From CAG-273 sp963929915 (lineage in GTDB: Bacteria; Bacillota; Clostridia; TANB77; CAG-508): a stretch of 64,000 bases of DNA. Under the pieces are notes generated by a model. The model had not been told where the DNA came from. It ran no database searches and was given only the letters and a program-made list of their open reading frames with translations. The stretch's first letter is position 1; every line of letters starts with the position of its first letter. Position numbers and translations under genes: made by a program. The stretch lies in NCBI GenBank assembly GCA_963929915.1, contig CAWVJY010000008.1, forward strand, positions 1 to 64,000, written 5' to 3'. Shown piece after piece: positions 44,320-53,458 of this stretch.

Positions 44320-44352
44320 CTTATTAGACTTTTTATTAGTATAAAAAGTTTA
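44320..44352 (-). promoter_or_regulatory. Candidate ECF (sigma-V) promoter
   Basis: On the minus strand TAAACTTTTT (44352-44343) is followed at ECF spacing by GTCTAATAAG (44329-44320). The pair resembles the AAAC...GTC pattern of sigma-V promoters, which suggests autoregulation of sigV-rsiV-pdaV. Confidence 0.5.
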
Positions 44353-44437
44353 TTTTTTTTATATTTTTTTACGATTATTACTAAGAATACTTTTGTATTT
44401 TGTATTTTTTATCATTGAGTAGCATTTTTTCATACAT

Positions 44438-44483
44438 ATTTATAGTTATAATATCTACTTATTTATAGTTATAATATCTACTT
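44438..44483. repeat. Tandem duplication of 23 bp
   Basis: ATTTATAGTTATAATATCTA plus CTT occurs twice without a gap (44438-44460, 44461-44483). It lies immediately after, and touches, the ROK kinase stop codon (44482). A recent slippage duplication is the simplest reading. Confidence 0.85.
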
Positions 44484-45378
44484 AAGGAAAAATAGTCGCC
44501 CCAATCATTCCTGCATCATTGCCTAGTTTTGCAAGTTTCAAGTCTGGTAAACTTTCTTTATTAAATACATATCGTTTTGCATAATATTTCTCTACTAATA
44601 ATTCGTATAATACTTTTTCAAAATACACAAAACTTCCGCCAAAGCAAATTGCTTGTGGTTCAAAAATATCTATGATATTGGACAATCCTACTAATAAATT
44701 TTCTGTATAATTATCTAAAAGTTCTTGAACTTTTTCTTCTTTTTTACGCAAATTTAATTCTTCTAACAATTCTTTCGCTGTAATAGATTTATTCACTTCT
44801 AATATTTGGATTAATTGATTTTTAAAGCTTTTCATAGAACAATAGGTTTCGAAACATCCTTTTTTTCCACATTTACAAAGGTTTCCATCTTTTTTTATAA
44901 TCATATGTCCTATTTCTAATCCTGGATTTCTTTTAGGAATTAACTCTTTGCCCTGAAAAAAAGCACTTCCTCCTATTCCCGTTCCTAAACATAAAAATAC
45001 TGCATCTTCATAAGACTTTAAAGCACCATAATGTTTTTCTGCCAATCCTGCACATTTAGCATCATTTCTAATTTGAATAGGAAGATTGGTTATTTTTCTT
45101 AAAACAGAAGTAATATCAAATTCCTGTATTCCTAAATTAACCATAGTAGTAATTTTTCCATTTTTTGGCGTTCCAGGACTTGCAATCCCAATTTCTTCAA
45201 TTGTATATTTATTTAAAATATCTTGTACATTTTTTTCTAAATAATTTTGAATAAATTTTTCTATATTGTTTCCTTCTTCTTTTAATAAATCCACTTCTTG
45301 TTTTTCTACAATCTCTCCTTGCTGCCCAATAACACCAATGCCAATATGGCTTCCACCTAAATCAATTCCGATTCTCAT
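44482..45378 (-). CDS. ROK-family sugar kinase
   Basis: It phosphorylates a hexose such as glucose, N-acetylglucosamine or N-acetylmannosamine with ATP. The start MRIGIDLGGSHIGIGVIG is the phosphate loop. NDAKCAGLAEKHYGA and LCLGTGIGGSAFFQG follow, then the zinc-binding ROK motif CKCGKKGCFETYCS preceded by EIGHM. The substrate cannot be fixed. AAAGGAGAGGATAAAAA precedes the ATG. A pilus-operon terminator separates it from the upstream genes. Confidence 0.88.
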   Translation of the reverse strand: MRIGIDLGGSHIGIGVIGQQGEIVEKQEVDLLKEEGNNIEKFIQNYLEKNVQDILNKYTIEEIGIASPGTPKNGKITTMVNLGIQEFDITSVLRKITNLPIQIRNDAKCAGLAEKHYGALKSYEDAVFLCLGTGIGGSAFFQGKELIPKRNPGLEIGHMIIKKDGNLCKCGKKGCFETYCSMKSFKNQLIQILEVNKSITAKELLEELNLRKKEEKVQELLDNYTENLLVGLSNIIDIFEPQAICFGGSFVYFEKVLYELLVEKYYAKRYVFNKESLPDLKLAKLGNDAGMIGATIFP

Positions 45379-45544
45379 TTTTTATCCTCTCCTTTTTTAT
45401 TTTTTTTATTCTATCTTGTCATTTTACTTTATTATTTTTTTATCACATTATTTCTTTGTTTTTCCCTGTTTTGCCATTTTGCATTTCTATTTGATTTCTT
45501 ATTTTTTGTTTCTTCTATTATAATATATCTTCTGTAAAAAAAGC

Positions 45545-45590
45545 AAAAAAATATAATGATTTCTCATAAGAGAAAACATTATATTTTTTT
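45545..45590 (-). terminator. Terminator of the type IV pilus operon
   Basis: AAATATAATG...CATTATATTT stem with an inner TTCTC/GAGAA pair, flanked by A and T tracts. It lies 10 bases after the pilC stop. Confidence 0.8.
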
Positions 45591-45599
45591 GAAATTTTA

Positions 45600-46949
45600 T
45601 CAATATCCCATAGCATCGATAAGCCAATTTCCCATATATAGCTGAATACATGGTACTAATACAACAACTACTAAGAAAATTAGTAAAATACCAACAAATA
45701 GGTAAGAAATTTCTGGTAATACTTTCATAATCTTGTCTAAGCTGTTTTGAATATCTACATCCATATAGTCTAGTAACTTTTCCATCATTTCAGAAAGGTC
45801 TGTTTGCATACCAATCTTTAACATTTCTATTTCCATTGAGCGGCATAAACCAGAATTTTCAAAAGGTTCTATCCATGAACCTCCTATTAAAATATTATTA
45901 ATAGAAGTTTCTATCATAGATAACATTACATAGTTTTTTACAACTGATTTACTTACCTCTAAAGACTCTTGAATTCTCATTCCATTTTGTAAGTTAAGAA
46001 GCATCGCTCTCATTAATCTAGAAAAATCAATTCCAAATACTAGTCTTCCAAAAATTGGTGCTTTATATTTAAAATAATGCCAATTGTATTTTCCTTTTGG
46101 AGTATTAATGTATCCTACAATGGCAGCAACAATAATTGCAAGAATTCCTACCGGAATATACCAATATAGTCCCAGTGTATCCAAAAAGTCCATAAACCAT
46201 AAGGTAATATCAGGTAAAGTAGCACTACTTCCCATCTGTTCAAATACATCTTGAATTGTTGGCAATATAAAGACAGTACCTACAATTAATAATGCTAATA
46301 TAGCAAAAAATTGCACAATATTTGGAATTAAAATAGATTTTATCTTTTTGTTTCTATTCGTAGTATCTTCCAGGTATTTTACTGCTTGTGCTAGAGAATT
46401 TGTAAGAGATCCTGAAAGTTCCCCTACTTTAATCATATTAATATAAATATATGGAAATACATTAGAATAGTATTCCATGGTGGTATACATATATTCTCCA
46501 CCTTCAACTCCTGCTAGAATATCTTCTAAGATTCCCCTAAAAGATAAATTATCTGTGCTGTTAATAATAGTACTTAAAGCATGAATATTGTTGAAGTTCG
46601 CCTTTTTTAATAAATAAAAGTTTTGAGTAAATATAATAACATCTCTTGTTGTAATTTTCTGTCCACTAGATAAAACCAAGTTAATTTTTTCTTTGGTAGA
46701 AGGTCTTGCACTTGTTCTACCTTGAAAAATACTAGCAGAGTTTGCTGTTTTCATAATATCATCAATATCAATAATGTTCTTTTTATTTACCTTTCTCCTT
46801 GAGCCTTGGTAACTAACTTGCACTACTTCTATTGGTAGTAAATCGTTATGTTTTAGCTTTTTAATCAAATTATTTTTGCTAGATTCTTCTACCTTATTTC
46901 GCACAATTTGCCCCTGTTTTGTTACTGCTCTATATACATATTCTGGCAC
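45600..46949 (-). CDS. pilC: Type IV pilus inner-membrane platform protein PilC
   Basis: PilC is the membrane platform on which pilins are polymerised. From VPEYVYRAVTKQGQI it has an N-terminal domain of about 75 residues and a linker. Two GspF/PilC domains follow with TRDVIIFTQNFYLLKKA, IKVGELSGSLTNSLAQA and LEVSKSVVKNYVMLS. Three spans are visible at about 215-235, 265-285 and near the C-terminus (ISYLFVGILLIFLVVVVLV). The GTG at 46949 has AAAGGAGG at 7 bases and gives the family start; an ATG at 46997 has none. Confidence 0.9.
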   Translation of the reverse strand: MPEYVYRAVTKQGQIVRNKVEESSKNNLIKKLKHNDLLPIEVVQVSYQGSRRKVNKKNIIDIDDIMKTANSASIFQGRTSARPSTKEKINLVLSSGQKITTRDVIIFTQNFYLLKKANFNNIHALSTIINSTDNLSFRGILEDILAGVEGGEYMYTTMEYYSNVFPYIYINMIKVGELSGSLTNSLAQAVKYLEDTTNRNKKIKSILIPNIVQFFAILALLIVGTVFILPTIQDVFEQMGSSATLPDITLWFMDFLDTLGLYWYIPVGILAIIVAAIVGYINTPKGKYNWHYFKYKAPIFGRLVFGIDFSRLMRAMLLNLQNGMRIQESLEVSKSVVKNYVMLSMIETSINNILIGGSWIEPFENSGLCRSMEIEMLKIGMQTDLSEMMEKLLDYMDVDIQNSLDKIMKVLPEISYLFVGILLIFLVVVVLVPCIQLYMGNWLIDAMGY

Positions 46950-47000
46950 TACTCTATCCTCCTTTGGTATTATTTTGATTGTATTAATAAAATACAATAT

Positions 47001-48125
47001 TTAAATATTTTGTCTTGCTTTATTTTGGTTATCTTTTTTAATTTTTAATTGCATAATAGTTCTATTTAATACTTCAATATTTTTTTCTTCTATTTGTGAT
47101 TTTGCTTGCTCTAAAGTAATTTTATCATCTACAAAAAGGGCTGCTAAAGAATTTATTAAACCAATGCTTCCCTTTTCAGCACTACTTTGTATAGCATCTT
47201 CTATCTCAGAAACACTAAGTTTTTCTTTACGTATCATACCAGCCACAATGTTGTCTACTACCATAACTTCTGGCACTAATACTAAAGAATTATCTTTTCC
47301 TTTTAATAATCTTTGTGATACTACTAATTTTAGTAAAGAAGCAATTAAATATTTTACCGTTTGTTGTTCCCTAATTTCATAGAAGTTAATCATTCTGTCG
47401 ATTGTTTCTGCACAAGACTTCGTATGTAAAGTTCCAATTACTAAATGTCCTGCTTCTGCAGTTTCAATTGCTGCCTCCATGGTTTCTTTATCACGAATCT
47501 CACCAATAATTAAAATGTCGCAATCTTCTCTTAAAGAATTTTTTACACCATCACTATAATTTAAACAATCTCTTCCTACTCCTATTTCTTTTTGAATAAT
47601 AACAGATTTTTTACATTTATGTTTATATTCTACTGGGTTTTCTAATGTTAATATTTTCTTATTTTGTGTTTCATTAATTTCATTAATTAAAGCATTTAGA
47701 GTAGTTGTTTTACCTGAATTTGTTTTACCTGTTACTAAGATTAATCCTTGTGTTTGGTTCATCATTCTTCTTACAATATCTGGTACTCCTAGATCTTCAT
47801 ATTTCGGCAATTCATTTTTAATTAATCTTAATACTACTGTTGGTATTTCATCTGCCATGGAAATGTTAACCCTTAATCTTAAGTCTCCGAATTGAAAAGA
47901 AGCATCCAATTTTTTTGTTTCTTTGTAAACTCTATCTTTGTCTAAGTTTCCTCTTACAAAATAATCATAAATTTCAAACATATCTTCTTCTGTTAATATA
48001 TCTGTATTATCTACTTCTACTAAATCTCTTCTAATTCTTAGTATAGGTTTAATACCACAAATTAAGTGAACATCTGATGCATCTTTTTCTACTGCTTTAT
48101 TTAAAATTTTCTCTATATCAACCAT
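47001..48125 (-). CDS. pilT: Twitching/retraction ATPase PilT
   Basis: This hexameric ATPase depolymerises the pilus. It shows the N-terminal PAS-like part (KAVEKDASDVHLICG), Walker A (LVTGKTNSGKTTTLNAL), the Asp box (ILTLENPVEYKH), Walker B (ILIIGEIRDKETMEAA) and the His box (GTLHTKSCAETIDRMI). The AIRNLIRE signature of PilT is present only as MIRKEKLSVSEIEDAI. An AGAGGAGGAAAATC ribosome site precedes the ATG. It lies between pilB and pilC, only 4 bases from the upstream end of the pilC frame. Confidence 0.92.
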   Translation of the reverse strand: MVDIEKILNKAVEKDASDVHLICGIKPILRIRRDLVEVDNTDILTEEDMFEIYDYFVRGNLDKDRVYKETKKLDASFQFGDLRLRVNISMADEIPTVVLRLIKNELPKYEDLGVPDIVRRMMNQTQGLILVTGKTNSGKTTTLNALINEINETQNKKILTLENPVEYKHKCKKSVIIQKEIGVGRDCLNYSDGVKNSLREDCDILIIGEIRDKETMEAAIETAEAGHLVIGTLHTKSCAETIDRMINFYEIREQQTVKYLIASLLKLVVSQRLLKGKDNSLVLVPEVMVVDNIVAGMIRKEKLSVSEIEDAIQSSAEKGSIGLINSLAALFVDDKITLEQAKSQIEEKNIEVLNRTIMQLKIKKDNQNKARQNI

Positions 48126-48148
48126 GATTTTCCTCCTCTGTTTTTTGT

Positions 48149-49771
48149 TTAATAAATAATTAACTTATTATTAATTTCATCTAAAGTAGTAATTCCTTTT
48201 AAAACTTTTTTAATGCCATCTACAACAAGTGGTTTATATCCTAGTTCTAATGCTCTTTTTCTAATTTCCATACTAGAAGCATCTCGTGCAATTAAATCTC
48301 TAATTTCATCTTCTACATTTAATACTTCAAATATACCAATTCTATCTAAATATCCACTTTGATTGCAACGTTTACATCCTACTGGCTCAAAAGTTGTTTT
48401 TCCTTCTAAATTAAAGTCTACATTATATTTTTGTCCAATTTTTGTAATGATTTGTTTTTCCTTTTCTGTAAATTCCCTTTGTTTTGCACAATGAGGACAT
48501 ATCTTTCTTACTAATCTTTGAGAAACAGAAGTAGCTAATATGCTTGAAATATCATAATTGGAAATTCCCATTTTTCTAAGTCTTGTAATAACTTCAATAC
48601 TATCTATGGTATGGATGGTAGATAATACATAATGTCCTGTTTGACCTGCTTGCATTGCTATTTCTGCTGTTTCTTGATCACGAATTTCTCCTACTAAAAT
48701 AATATCTGGGTCTTGTCTTAAAACTGTCCTTAAAGCTCCAGAAAAAGTAGTTTTTGCATCAATTTCTATTTGATTTAAACCATCAATTCTAATTTCTACC
48801 GGATCTTCAATGGTAGTAATGTTAATTTGTGGTCTATTTAAGTAATCTATAATACTATAAAGTGTAGTTGTTTTACCTTCTCCTGTTGGTGCTGCAACTA
48901 CAGCAATACTGTTTCTTTTATTAAAACTTCTATTTACTAATTCTTCATCCTCTGGAAAACCTAATTCATAAATTTCACGAATATTTTCATTTTTCTTTAA
49001 TAATCTTAATACAAATTTTTCTCCATAAACATTTTTTTGTGAAGATACACGAATATTATAATCTGGATATGCTAAAATTCTACCATCTTGTGCCTCTTGT
49101 TTTTCTTGGTGCATGTTAGAAATAGCTTTTAATCTACCAATTAGTTGTGCTTGTTTTTCTTTATCGATTTGTGCAGCAGATACTAGTTGTCCATCAATTC
49201 TGTATCTTACTCTTACACTTTTTTCTAAAGGTTCTACGTGAATGTCACTTGCTCTTTTTTCCATAGCTGTTTTAATAATACTATCTACTAATCCAGATAT
49301 ATCACTATTTACATTAATATTATCAGAAGCAACACCTTCTAAAGAGTCTAAAATTCTTTCAATATTAGATTCAAAAGTAATATATTTATCCATTACTAGA
49401 CCTTTATTTAATAATAAAAGTCTAATTACTTCCACCGACTTTTTATTAGAAGTATCTGCAAAACATACTTTAATTCTTCCAGAAGCAATTTCAAATGGAA
49501 TTGCTTTGTTTTGTTTCATTAAATCCAAAGAAATATACTCTAAAAGATTAATTCTAATATCATTTTCTAGCAAATACATTGCTTTTTCATCTAGAATTTC
49601 TCCAATAGCATTAATTAAAACATGAGAATCACATAAGCCTAAAATATCAATAATATCTCCCAATTTTTTTCTAGGATGCGTTTTTTGGTAATCTAAAGCT
49701 TTTTCGATATCTTCTTCTGTTACAATCCCTCTTTTTACTAATTCAATCCCTATTGGTTGTCTTTTTTCCAT
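48149..49771 (-). CDS. pilB: Pilus extension ATPase PilB
   Basis: PilB powers pilus assembly. The N-terminal T2SSE_N domain (about 1-150) is followed by ASDIHVEPLEKSVRVRYRID, Walker A (VAAPTGEGKTTTLYS), TIEDPVEIRIDGLNQIEI, Walker B (ILVGEIRDQETAEIAMQAG) and STIHTIDSIEVITRL. The tetracysteine zinc site is CPHC...CKRC. The 540-residue length is normal for PilB. AAAGGAGATTAACAA precedes the ATG. The 157-base gap upstream holds no clear feature. Confidence 0.95.
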   Translation of the reverse strand: MEKRQPIGIELVKRGIVTEEDIEKALDYQKTHPRKKLGDIIDILGLCDSHVLINAIGEILDEKAMYLLENDIRINLLEYISLDLMKQNKAIPFEIASGRIKVCFADTSNKKSVEVIRLLLLNKGLVMDKYITFESNIERILDSLEGVASDNINVNSDISGLVDSIIKTAMEKRASDIHVEPLEKSVRVRYRIDGQLVSAAQIDKEKQAQLIGRLKAISNMHQEKQEAQDGRILAYPDYNIRVSSQKNVYGEKFVLRLLKKNENIREIYELGFPEDEELVNRSFNKRNSIAVVAAPTGEGKTTTLYSIIDYLNRPQINITTIEDPVEIRIDGLNQIEIDAKTTFSGALRTVLRQDPDIILVGEIRDQETAEIAMQAGQTGHYVLSTIHTIDSIEVITRLRKMGISNYDISSILATSVSQRLVRKICPHCAKQREFTEKEKQIITKIGQKYNVDFNLEGKTTFEPVGCKRCNQSGYLDRIGIFEVLNVEDEIRDLIARDASSMEIRKRALELGYKPLVVDGIKKVLKGITTLDEINNKLIIY

Positions 49772-49928
49772 TTGTTAATCTCCTTTCTATTTTTCTTTTG
49801 TCACTATTATTATACTACAAAATTCGTCAAATCAACACAATATTATTACATTTTCAAAAAATTACCAACTTATTTTTTTACTTATCCGAATTTATTGTTA
49901 TTTATTTAATAGACTATATTTTATTTTT

Positions 49929-50372
49929 TTACCAATATTTTAATACATATTCAATTTCTTTTTGAAAATTTTCTCTTTTTCCAATACTCATATAAACACG
50001 AACTAAGTTCTTTACTGTAGTAGTATTTTCTACTTGATACGTATCTGATGTAAATGTTAGTTCTTGTACTAGCTCTGCTACTTTTATGTCATTTCTGTAA
50101 ACACATTTGTCTTCTACATTATATTCATATATGGTTCCATCTTCAAATGTAATTTGATGAGTCTGCACTTGTGCTGTTTTATTATTTTTAACATCATTCA
50201 CAAAAAACATATTAAATTTATTAAATTCTACTGCATATTTATCTTGGTCTCTTACTAGATTAATATTGGAAAAGAAAAAGGAACTAACAATTGCCATAGT
50301 AGCAATAACTATAGTTGCAACCATAATATAAATAACTAATGCAGTTAAAGTAATACCTTTTTGTGATTTCAT
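49929..50372 (-). CDS. Minor pilin-like protein
   Basis: The 147-residue protein has a class III signal MKSQKG|ITLTALVIYIMVA followed by a hydrophobic helix (to about residue 30) and a globular beta-rich part (QITFEDGTIYEYNVEDKC). The +5 position is Ala rather than the usual Glu of type IV pilins. Located between a second minor pilin and pilB, it is likely a tip or minor pilin. Confidence 0.75.
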   Translation of the reverse strand: MKSQKGITLTALVIYIMVATIVIATMAIVSSFFFSNINLVRDQDKYAVEFNKFNMFFVNDVKNNKTAQVQTHQITFEDGTIYEYNVEDKCVYRNDIKVAELVQELTFTSDTYQVENTTTVKNLVRVYMSIGKRENFQKEIEYVLKYW

Positions 50373-50453
50373 TCCTTTTCCCCCTAAAATATAATAAATT
50401 ATTTTTTTCCCTTATAAAAGCTAAAATGATAAAGTTTTTTTCTTCTTTTTATT

Positions 50454-50873
50454 TTAAAGTTCCTTTACTTTTAATGTAGTAATTACCAAATTTCTTTCTT
50501 GTTCTTGAAAAATATAGTTCATTGTTAATTTTACTGTTTTCACTAGGTCCTCACTATTGCTACTTGGTAAATAACTAAAAACATCTATTTTAATTGCAAA
50601 TCTACTTGGAATATTAAATTGTGTTCGCAAAATCTCCTCTATACCATTTTCTACTTCATCATAACCAATTTTTTGTATATATTCTAACATTTGTATCATA
50701 TATAGAGTTGCTACAGAATCTAATTTTGTATCTGCTTGTAGTTGGTAAATAGCTAAATAAGTGCCTCCAATTGTCCCTACAAATAGCAATAAAATCATAA
50801 TAGCAATTATTAAGTCTTGCATAGTAAAGCCCTTATTAGATTTTATCCTTCTTTCTATTTTCTCTTTTTTCAT
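50454..50873 (-). CDS. Minor pilin-like protein
   Basis: The 139-residue protein has a basic leader ending NKG|FTMQDLIIAIMILLLFVG. The +5 residue is Asp in place of Glu. The rest shows YMIQMLEYIQKIGYDEVENG and a C-terminal beta region. It starts 4 bases after the prepilin peptidase stop, with AGGTGATAAT before the ATG. A role as pilin or pseudopilin in the same operon is likely. Confidence 0.75.
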   Translation of the reverse strand: MKKEKIERRIKSNKGFTMQDLIIAIMILLLFVGTIGGTYLAIYQLQADTKLDSVATLYMIQMLEYIQKIGYDEVENGIEEILRTQFNIPSRFAIKIDVFSYLPSSNSEDLVKTVKLTMNYIFQEQERNLVITTLKVKEL

Positions 50874-50877
50874 ATTA

Positions 50878-51696
50878 TCACCTATAAAAAATATATAAAT
50901 TCGTAATGATTAAACATATAATATTGGTTACACATAAATAAAAACCAATAGGAATTGTTAATTGGGTTTGCTTAGCTTTTTTTTGTTTTGCATTATGCTT
51001 TTTTCCTATTAATTTGTAACCTAATTGATGGAAAACAATACAAATCAAAGTAAAAGTAATTGTTAAAAAGGTAACTGTCTCATAGGTAAAGGTTAAAAAT
51101 AGCATACATAAAAGTAGAATTTCAACTGGATAACTATTTTTTGCCTTTTTTCTTAAAATAGCAATATCTATTAAAATTAAAATACAAATAATTGCTAAAT
51201 ATATAACATATCTATATATATTAGGATCCTTTTCTACTATATATAGATAAATTATATATAGTGTTTCTACTAAATACCCAAATAATAATACGGATTTTTC
51301 TATTTTGATTTTTTCTTTGTCAATTCCAGCAATAATAAATAATGTTACAAAATAAAGTAAACCAAATCCAAAATATACCCAAGTACTTAAATTGCTAGTA
51401 AGTAAATTTAATTTCATGGACATGGCAAATAAAACAAAAACTACCCCTGATAAAATTTCTAGTAAAAGATATCTTGGTCTAATTTTTTGTTTACAATATC
51501 TACATCTTCCTCTTAAAAATACGTAACTTAAAATTGGTATCATATCCAAAAAAGTTAATTTATGACTACAATTTGGGCAATAAGAACGTTCGTGAGTAAT
51601 ATCTTTTTTTAGTGGAATTCTATATACCGCTAATGTAAAAAAACTGCCAAATACAGTTCCTATGCAAAAAATGATAAAGTATAAAAAGATTTCCAT
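50878..51696 (-). CDS. pilD: Prepilin peptidase PilD with a degenerate second catalytic motif
   Basis: PilD cuts and N-methylates prepilins in the membrane. The N-terminal domain is normal: GTVFGSFFTLAVYRIP and the zinc cysteines in CPNCSHKLTFLDMIPILSY and CRYCKQKIRPRY. The first catalytic Asp is in AGIDKEKIKIEKS, although the usual PD motif is missing. Where relatives have GxGDxK(L), this protein has NSYPVEILLL, so the second catalytic Asp appears to be replaced by Pro. Seven or eight spans are visible. Either cleavage uses another Asp or the protein has lost protease activity. It lies among the pilin genes. Confidence 0.8.
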   Translation of the reverse strand: MEIFLYFIIFCIGTVFGSFFTLAVYRIPLKKDITHERSYCPNCSHKLTFLDMIPILSYVFLRGRCRYCKQKIRPRYLLLEILSGVVFVLFAMSMKLNLLTSNLSTWVYFGFGLLYFVTLFIIAGIDKEKIKIEKSVLLFGYLVETLYIIYLYIVEKDPNIYRYVIYLAIICILILIDIAILRKKAKNSYPVEILLLCMLFLTFTYETVTFLTITFTLICIVFHQLGYKLIGKKHNAKQKKAKQTQLTIPIGFYLCVTNIICLIITNLYIFYR

Positions 51697-51786
51697 GTGT
51701 TCTCCTATGGTTTTTATAAAACTTGAGGCATATACAACTCATGTGGTGCATATGCCTTTAGTTTTTTATAATTTTTTAGCATTTTT

Positions 51787-52233
51787 CTAGGTTCCATCAT
51801 CTGGAGATGCTACTACGCCAGTAACTGTTGCTACACCATCTGCAAATGTAACTGTAAAGTCTACGCCATTAAATGTTCCAGTGAAAGAACCATCATCATA
51901 TGCATGATCTGTATATGTTAAAGAATCAGCATCTGTATTTATTGTAGCTGTTGATGGAAAGTTAGCTTTCATAACTGCTATTGCTCTTGCACTATCAAAT
52001 GTAGCTGCAGTATCTGGTGCATATGATTCCATTAATGCTTGTCCTTGTGCATTAGAAACATAGTCTCTAACAGCTCCTAGTACAGATTCTACTTTAGCAT
52101 CATTTGCTGTAGCAAAAATACCATCACTTCCAAATACATACATGATAGTAATTCCAGCTAAAATTAAAAGTACTACGATTGTAACAACTAAAGCAATTAA
52201 TGTGATACCACCTTGTCCATTAGTTTTTCTCAT
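51787..52233 (-). CDS. Major type IV pilin-like protein
   Basis: The 148-residue protein has the leader MRKTNGQGG|ITLIALVVT, then a hydrophobic helix to about residue 32 (VLLILAGITIMYVFG). An Ala/Thr/Asp-rich globular domain without cysteines follows. The GITLIALVV start without Glu5 is common in clostridial pilin-like proteins. Its codon use is less AT-biased than neighbours, as expected for a highly expressed gene. AAGGAGTAATAACC precedes the ATG. Confidence 0.8.
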   Translation of the reverse strand: MRKTNGQGGITLIALVVTIVVLLILAGITIMYVFGSDGIFATANDAKVESVLGAVRDYVSNAQGQALMESYAPDTAATFDSARAIAVMKANFPSTATINTDADSLTYTDHAYDDGSFTGTFNGVDFTVTFADGVATVTGVVASPDDGT

Positions 52234-52298
52234 GGTTATTACTCCTTTCTCTTTAGATTATTTTTGTATATATTTATATAAATAAATATAACCGAAAA

Positions 52299-52706
52299 TT
52301 ATTTAAGACCCGTTTCATTGAAAAATCCTTGCGTTGAGTTTGGATCTGTATTTGTGCCAGTAGAACCACTGTTGTTACCTGTTCCTGTATTATTTTCTCC
52401 GGCAGTATTAGTATTCTCAGTACTTGCAGAGAATGGATCTCGCTTTCCTGGGGTATAGCTGTGTGTTTGTTTATATAAATCTAAATCACTTTCTGTAATT
52501 TCATAAGATACTTCTATCTTATTCATTTCTATAATTTCTTCATCAATTTCTTCTTGAATATTTTCAGGAGTTACATATGCTTCTAATTTATTTGGCACTG
52601 CTTTATTGGTAGGAATATAATCATAAAAGATAACACCAAATACCAAAACAATTGCCACACATAATAGTAACATAATGAATATTTCTTTAATAATTGCTTT
52701 TACCAT
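52299..52706 (-). CDS. Pilus operon single-span protein, PilP-position
   Basis: From the ATG at 52706 (behind AAAGGAGGAAAAT) it has a short cytosolic start and one span at about 10-30 (IFIMLLLCVAIVLVFGVIFY). An outer polar part ends in a low-complexity Asn/Thr/Gly/Ser tail with KRDPFS, a phrase also seen in PilP-like proteins. The order pilM/N, pilO, then this gene is that of PilP in other operons. Homology itself is too weak to state. Confidence 0.55.
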   Translation of the reverse strand: MVKAIIKEIFIMLLLCVAIVLVFGVIFYDYIPTNKAVPNKLEAYVTPENIQEEIDEEIIEMNKIEVSYEITESDLDLYKQTHSYTPGKRDPFSASTENTNTAGENNTGTGNNSGSTGTNTDPNSTQGFFNETGLK

Positions 52707-52765
52707 ATTTTCCTCCTTTAATTTCATAATTTATCATATTGAAAATTGATTTTCAATTTATTATT

Positions 52766-53458
52766 TTAACTCGCAGAATTATTATTTGTAGTGTCTGTTT
52801 GAGTGTTTGTATTTGTGTCTGTATTTGTATTAATATTAGTAGTTATTGTAGACTGTGTAGAAGTTGCACTTGTTAAGCTTTCTTGCTCAATTCGTACATT
52901 TCTAACAGTAAAAGTTGCTTGCAAATCTTCCCCGGCTGGCACTAATTTAAAGTTTTCTATCCTAAAGCCTAACTCACTATCATCTTCAATATCTTCTACA
53001 AAAAGAATAATTTGTGGATAATCACCTGTTATTGTAAATTGTATATTTTTAACATCTGCTTCTCCTGTTGTTCCTGTTACAATATCAAATCTTGCAACAA
53101 CACCTTCTGAGGTTGCATATCTACCCAGTCTTGTCCATAGATAAGCTATGGTATAAGTTTCTTCTTGACTTGCTTCTGCAAGTTCACCTTCTGTACTAAC
53201 ACTTGCTAAATCATGGTATTCATCTTTTGCTGTTAATAAACTAGATACACTTTGTTCTAATTCATCTGTTTTAGATGGATAATCTGTATACATGAGTAGT
53301 TCAGTTTGTGCAATTTCTTGTGTAAGTTTATCATTTTCTGCAGCAATTTCTTGTACACTTAAAAGATGAAAACCACCTATAGAAATTCCTTTAAAAATTG
53401 CAAAATATGCCAAGATAATTAATAATATAATTAAAACTGTAATTAAAATTTTTTTCAT
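52766..53458 (-). CDS. pilO: PilO-like alignment-complex protein
   Basis: The 230-residue protein has an N-terminal span (ILITVLIILLIILAYFAIF), a coiled-coil (about 35-75, AAENDKLTQEIAQTELL) and a ferredoxin-like C-terminal domain with FTITGDYPQIILFVEDIED and FRIENFKLVPAGEDLQATF. The Thr/Asn-rich tail (TNTNTDTNTNTQTD) is low complexity. Its start overlaps the pilM-pilN fusion stop by 4 bases (ATGA), so the two are translationally coupled. Confidence 0.8.
   Translation of the reverse strand: MKKILITVLIILLIILAYFAIFKGISIGGFHLLSVQEIAAENDKLTQEIAQTELLMYTDYPSKTDELEQSVSSLLTAKDEYHDLASVSTEGELAEASQEETYTIAYLWTRLGRYATSEGVVARFDIVTGTTGEADVKNIQFTITGDYPQIILFVEDIEDDSELGFRIENFKLVPAGEDLQATFTVRNVRIEQESLTSATSTQSTITTNINTNTDTNTNTQTDTTNNNSAS

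Noticed and set aside
44438..44483. Promoter pair (TATAAT twice) in the 23-bp duplication
   Set aside because: No -35 at proper spacing and no gene on the plus strand downstream; explained as slippage duplication.
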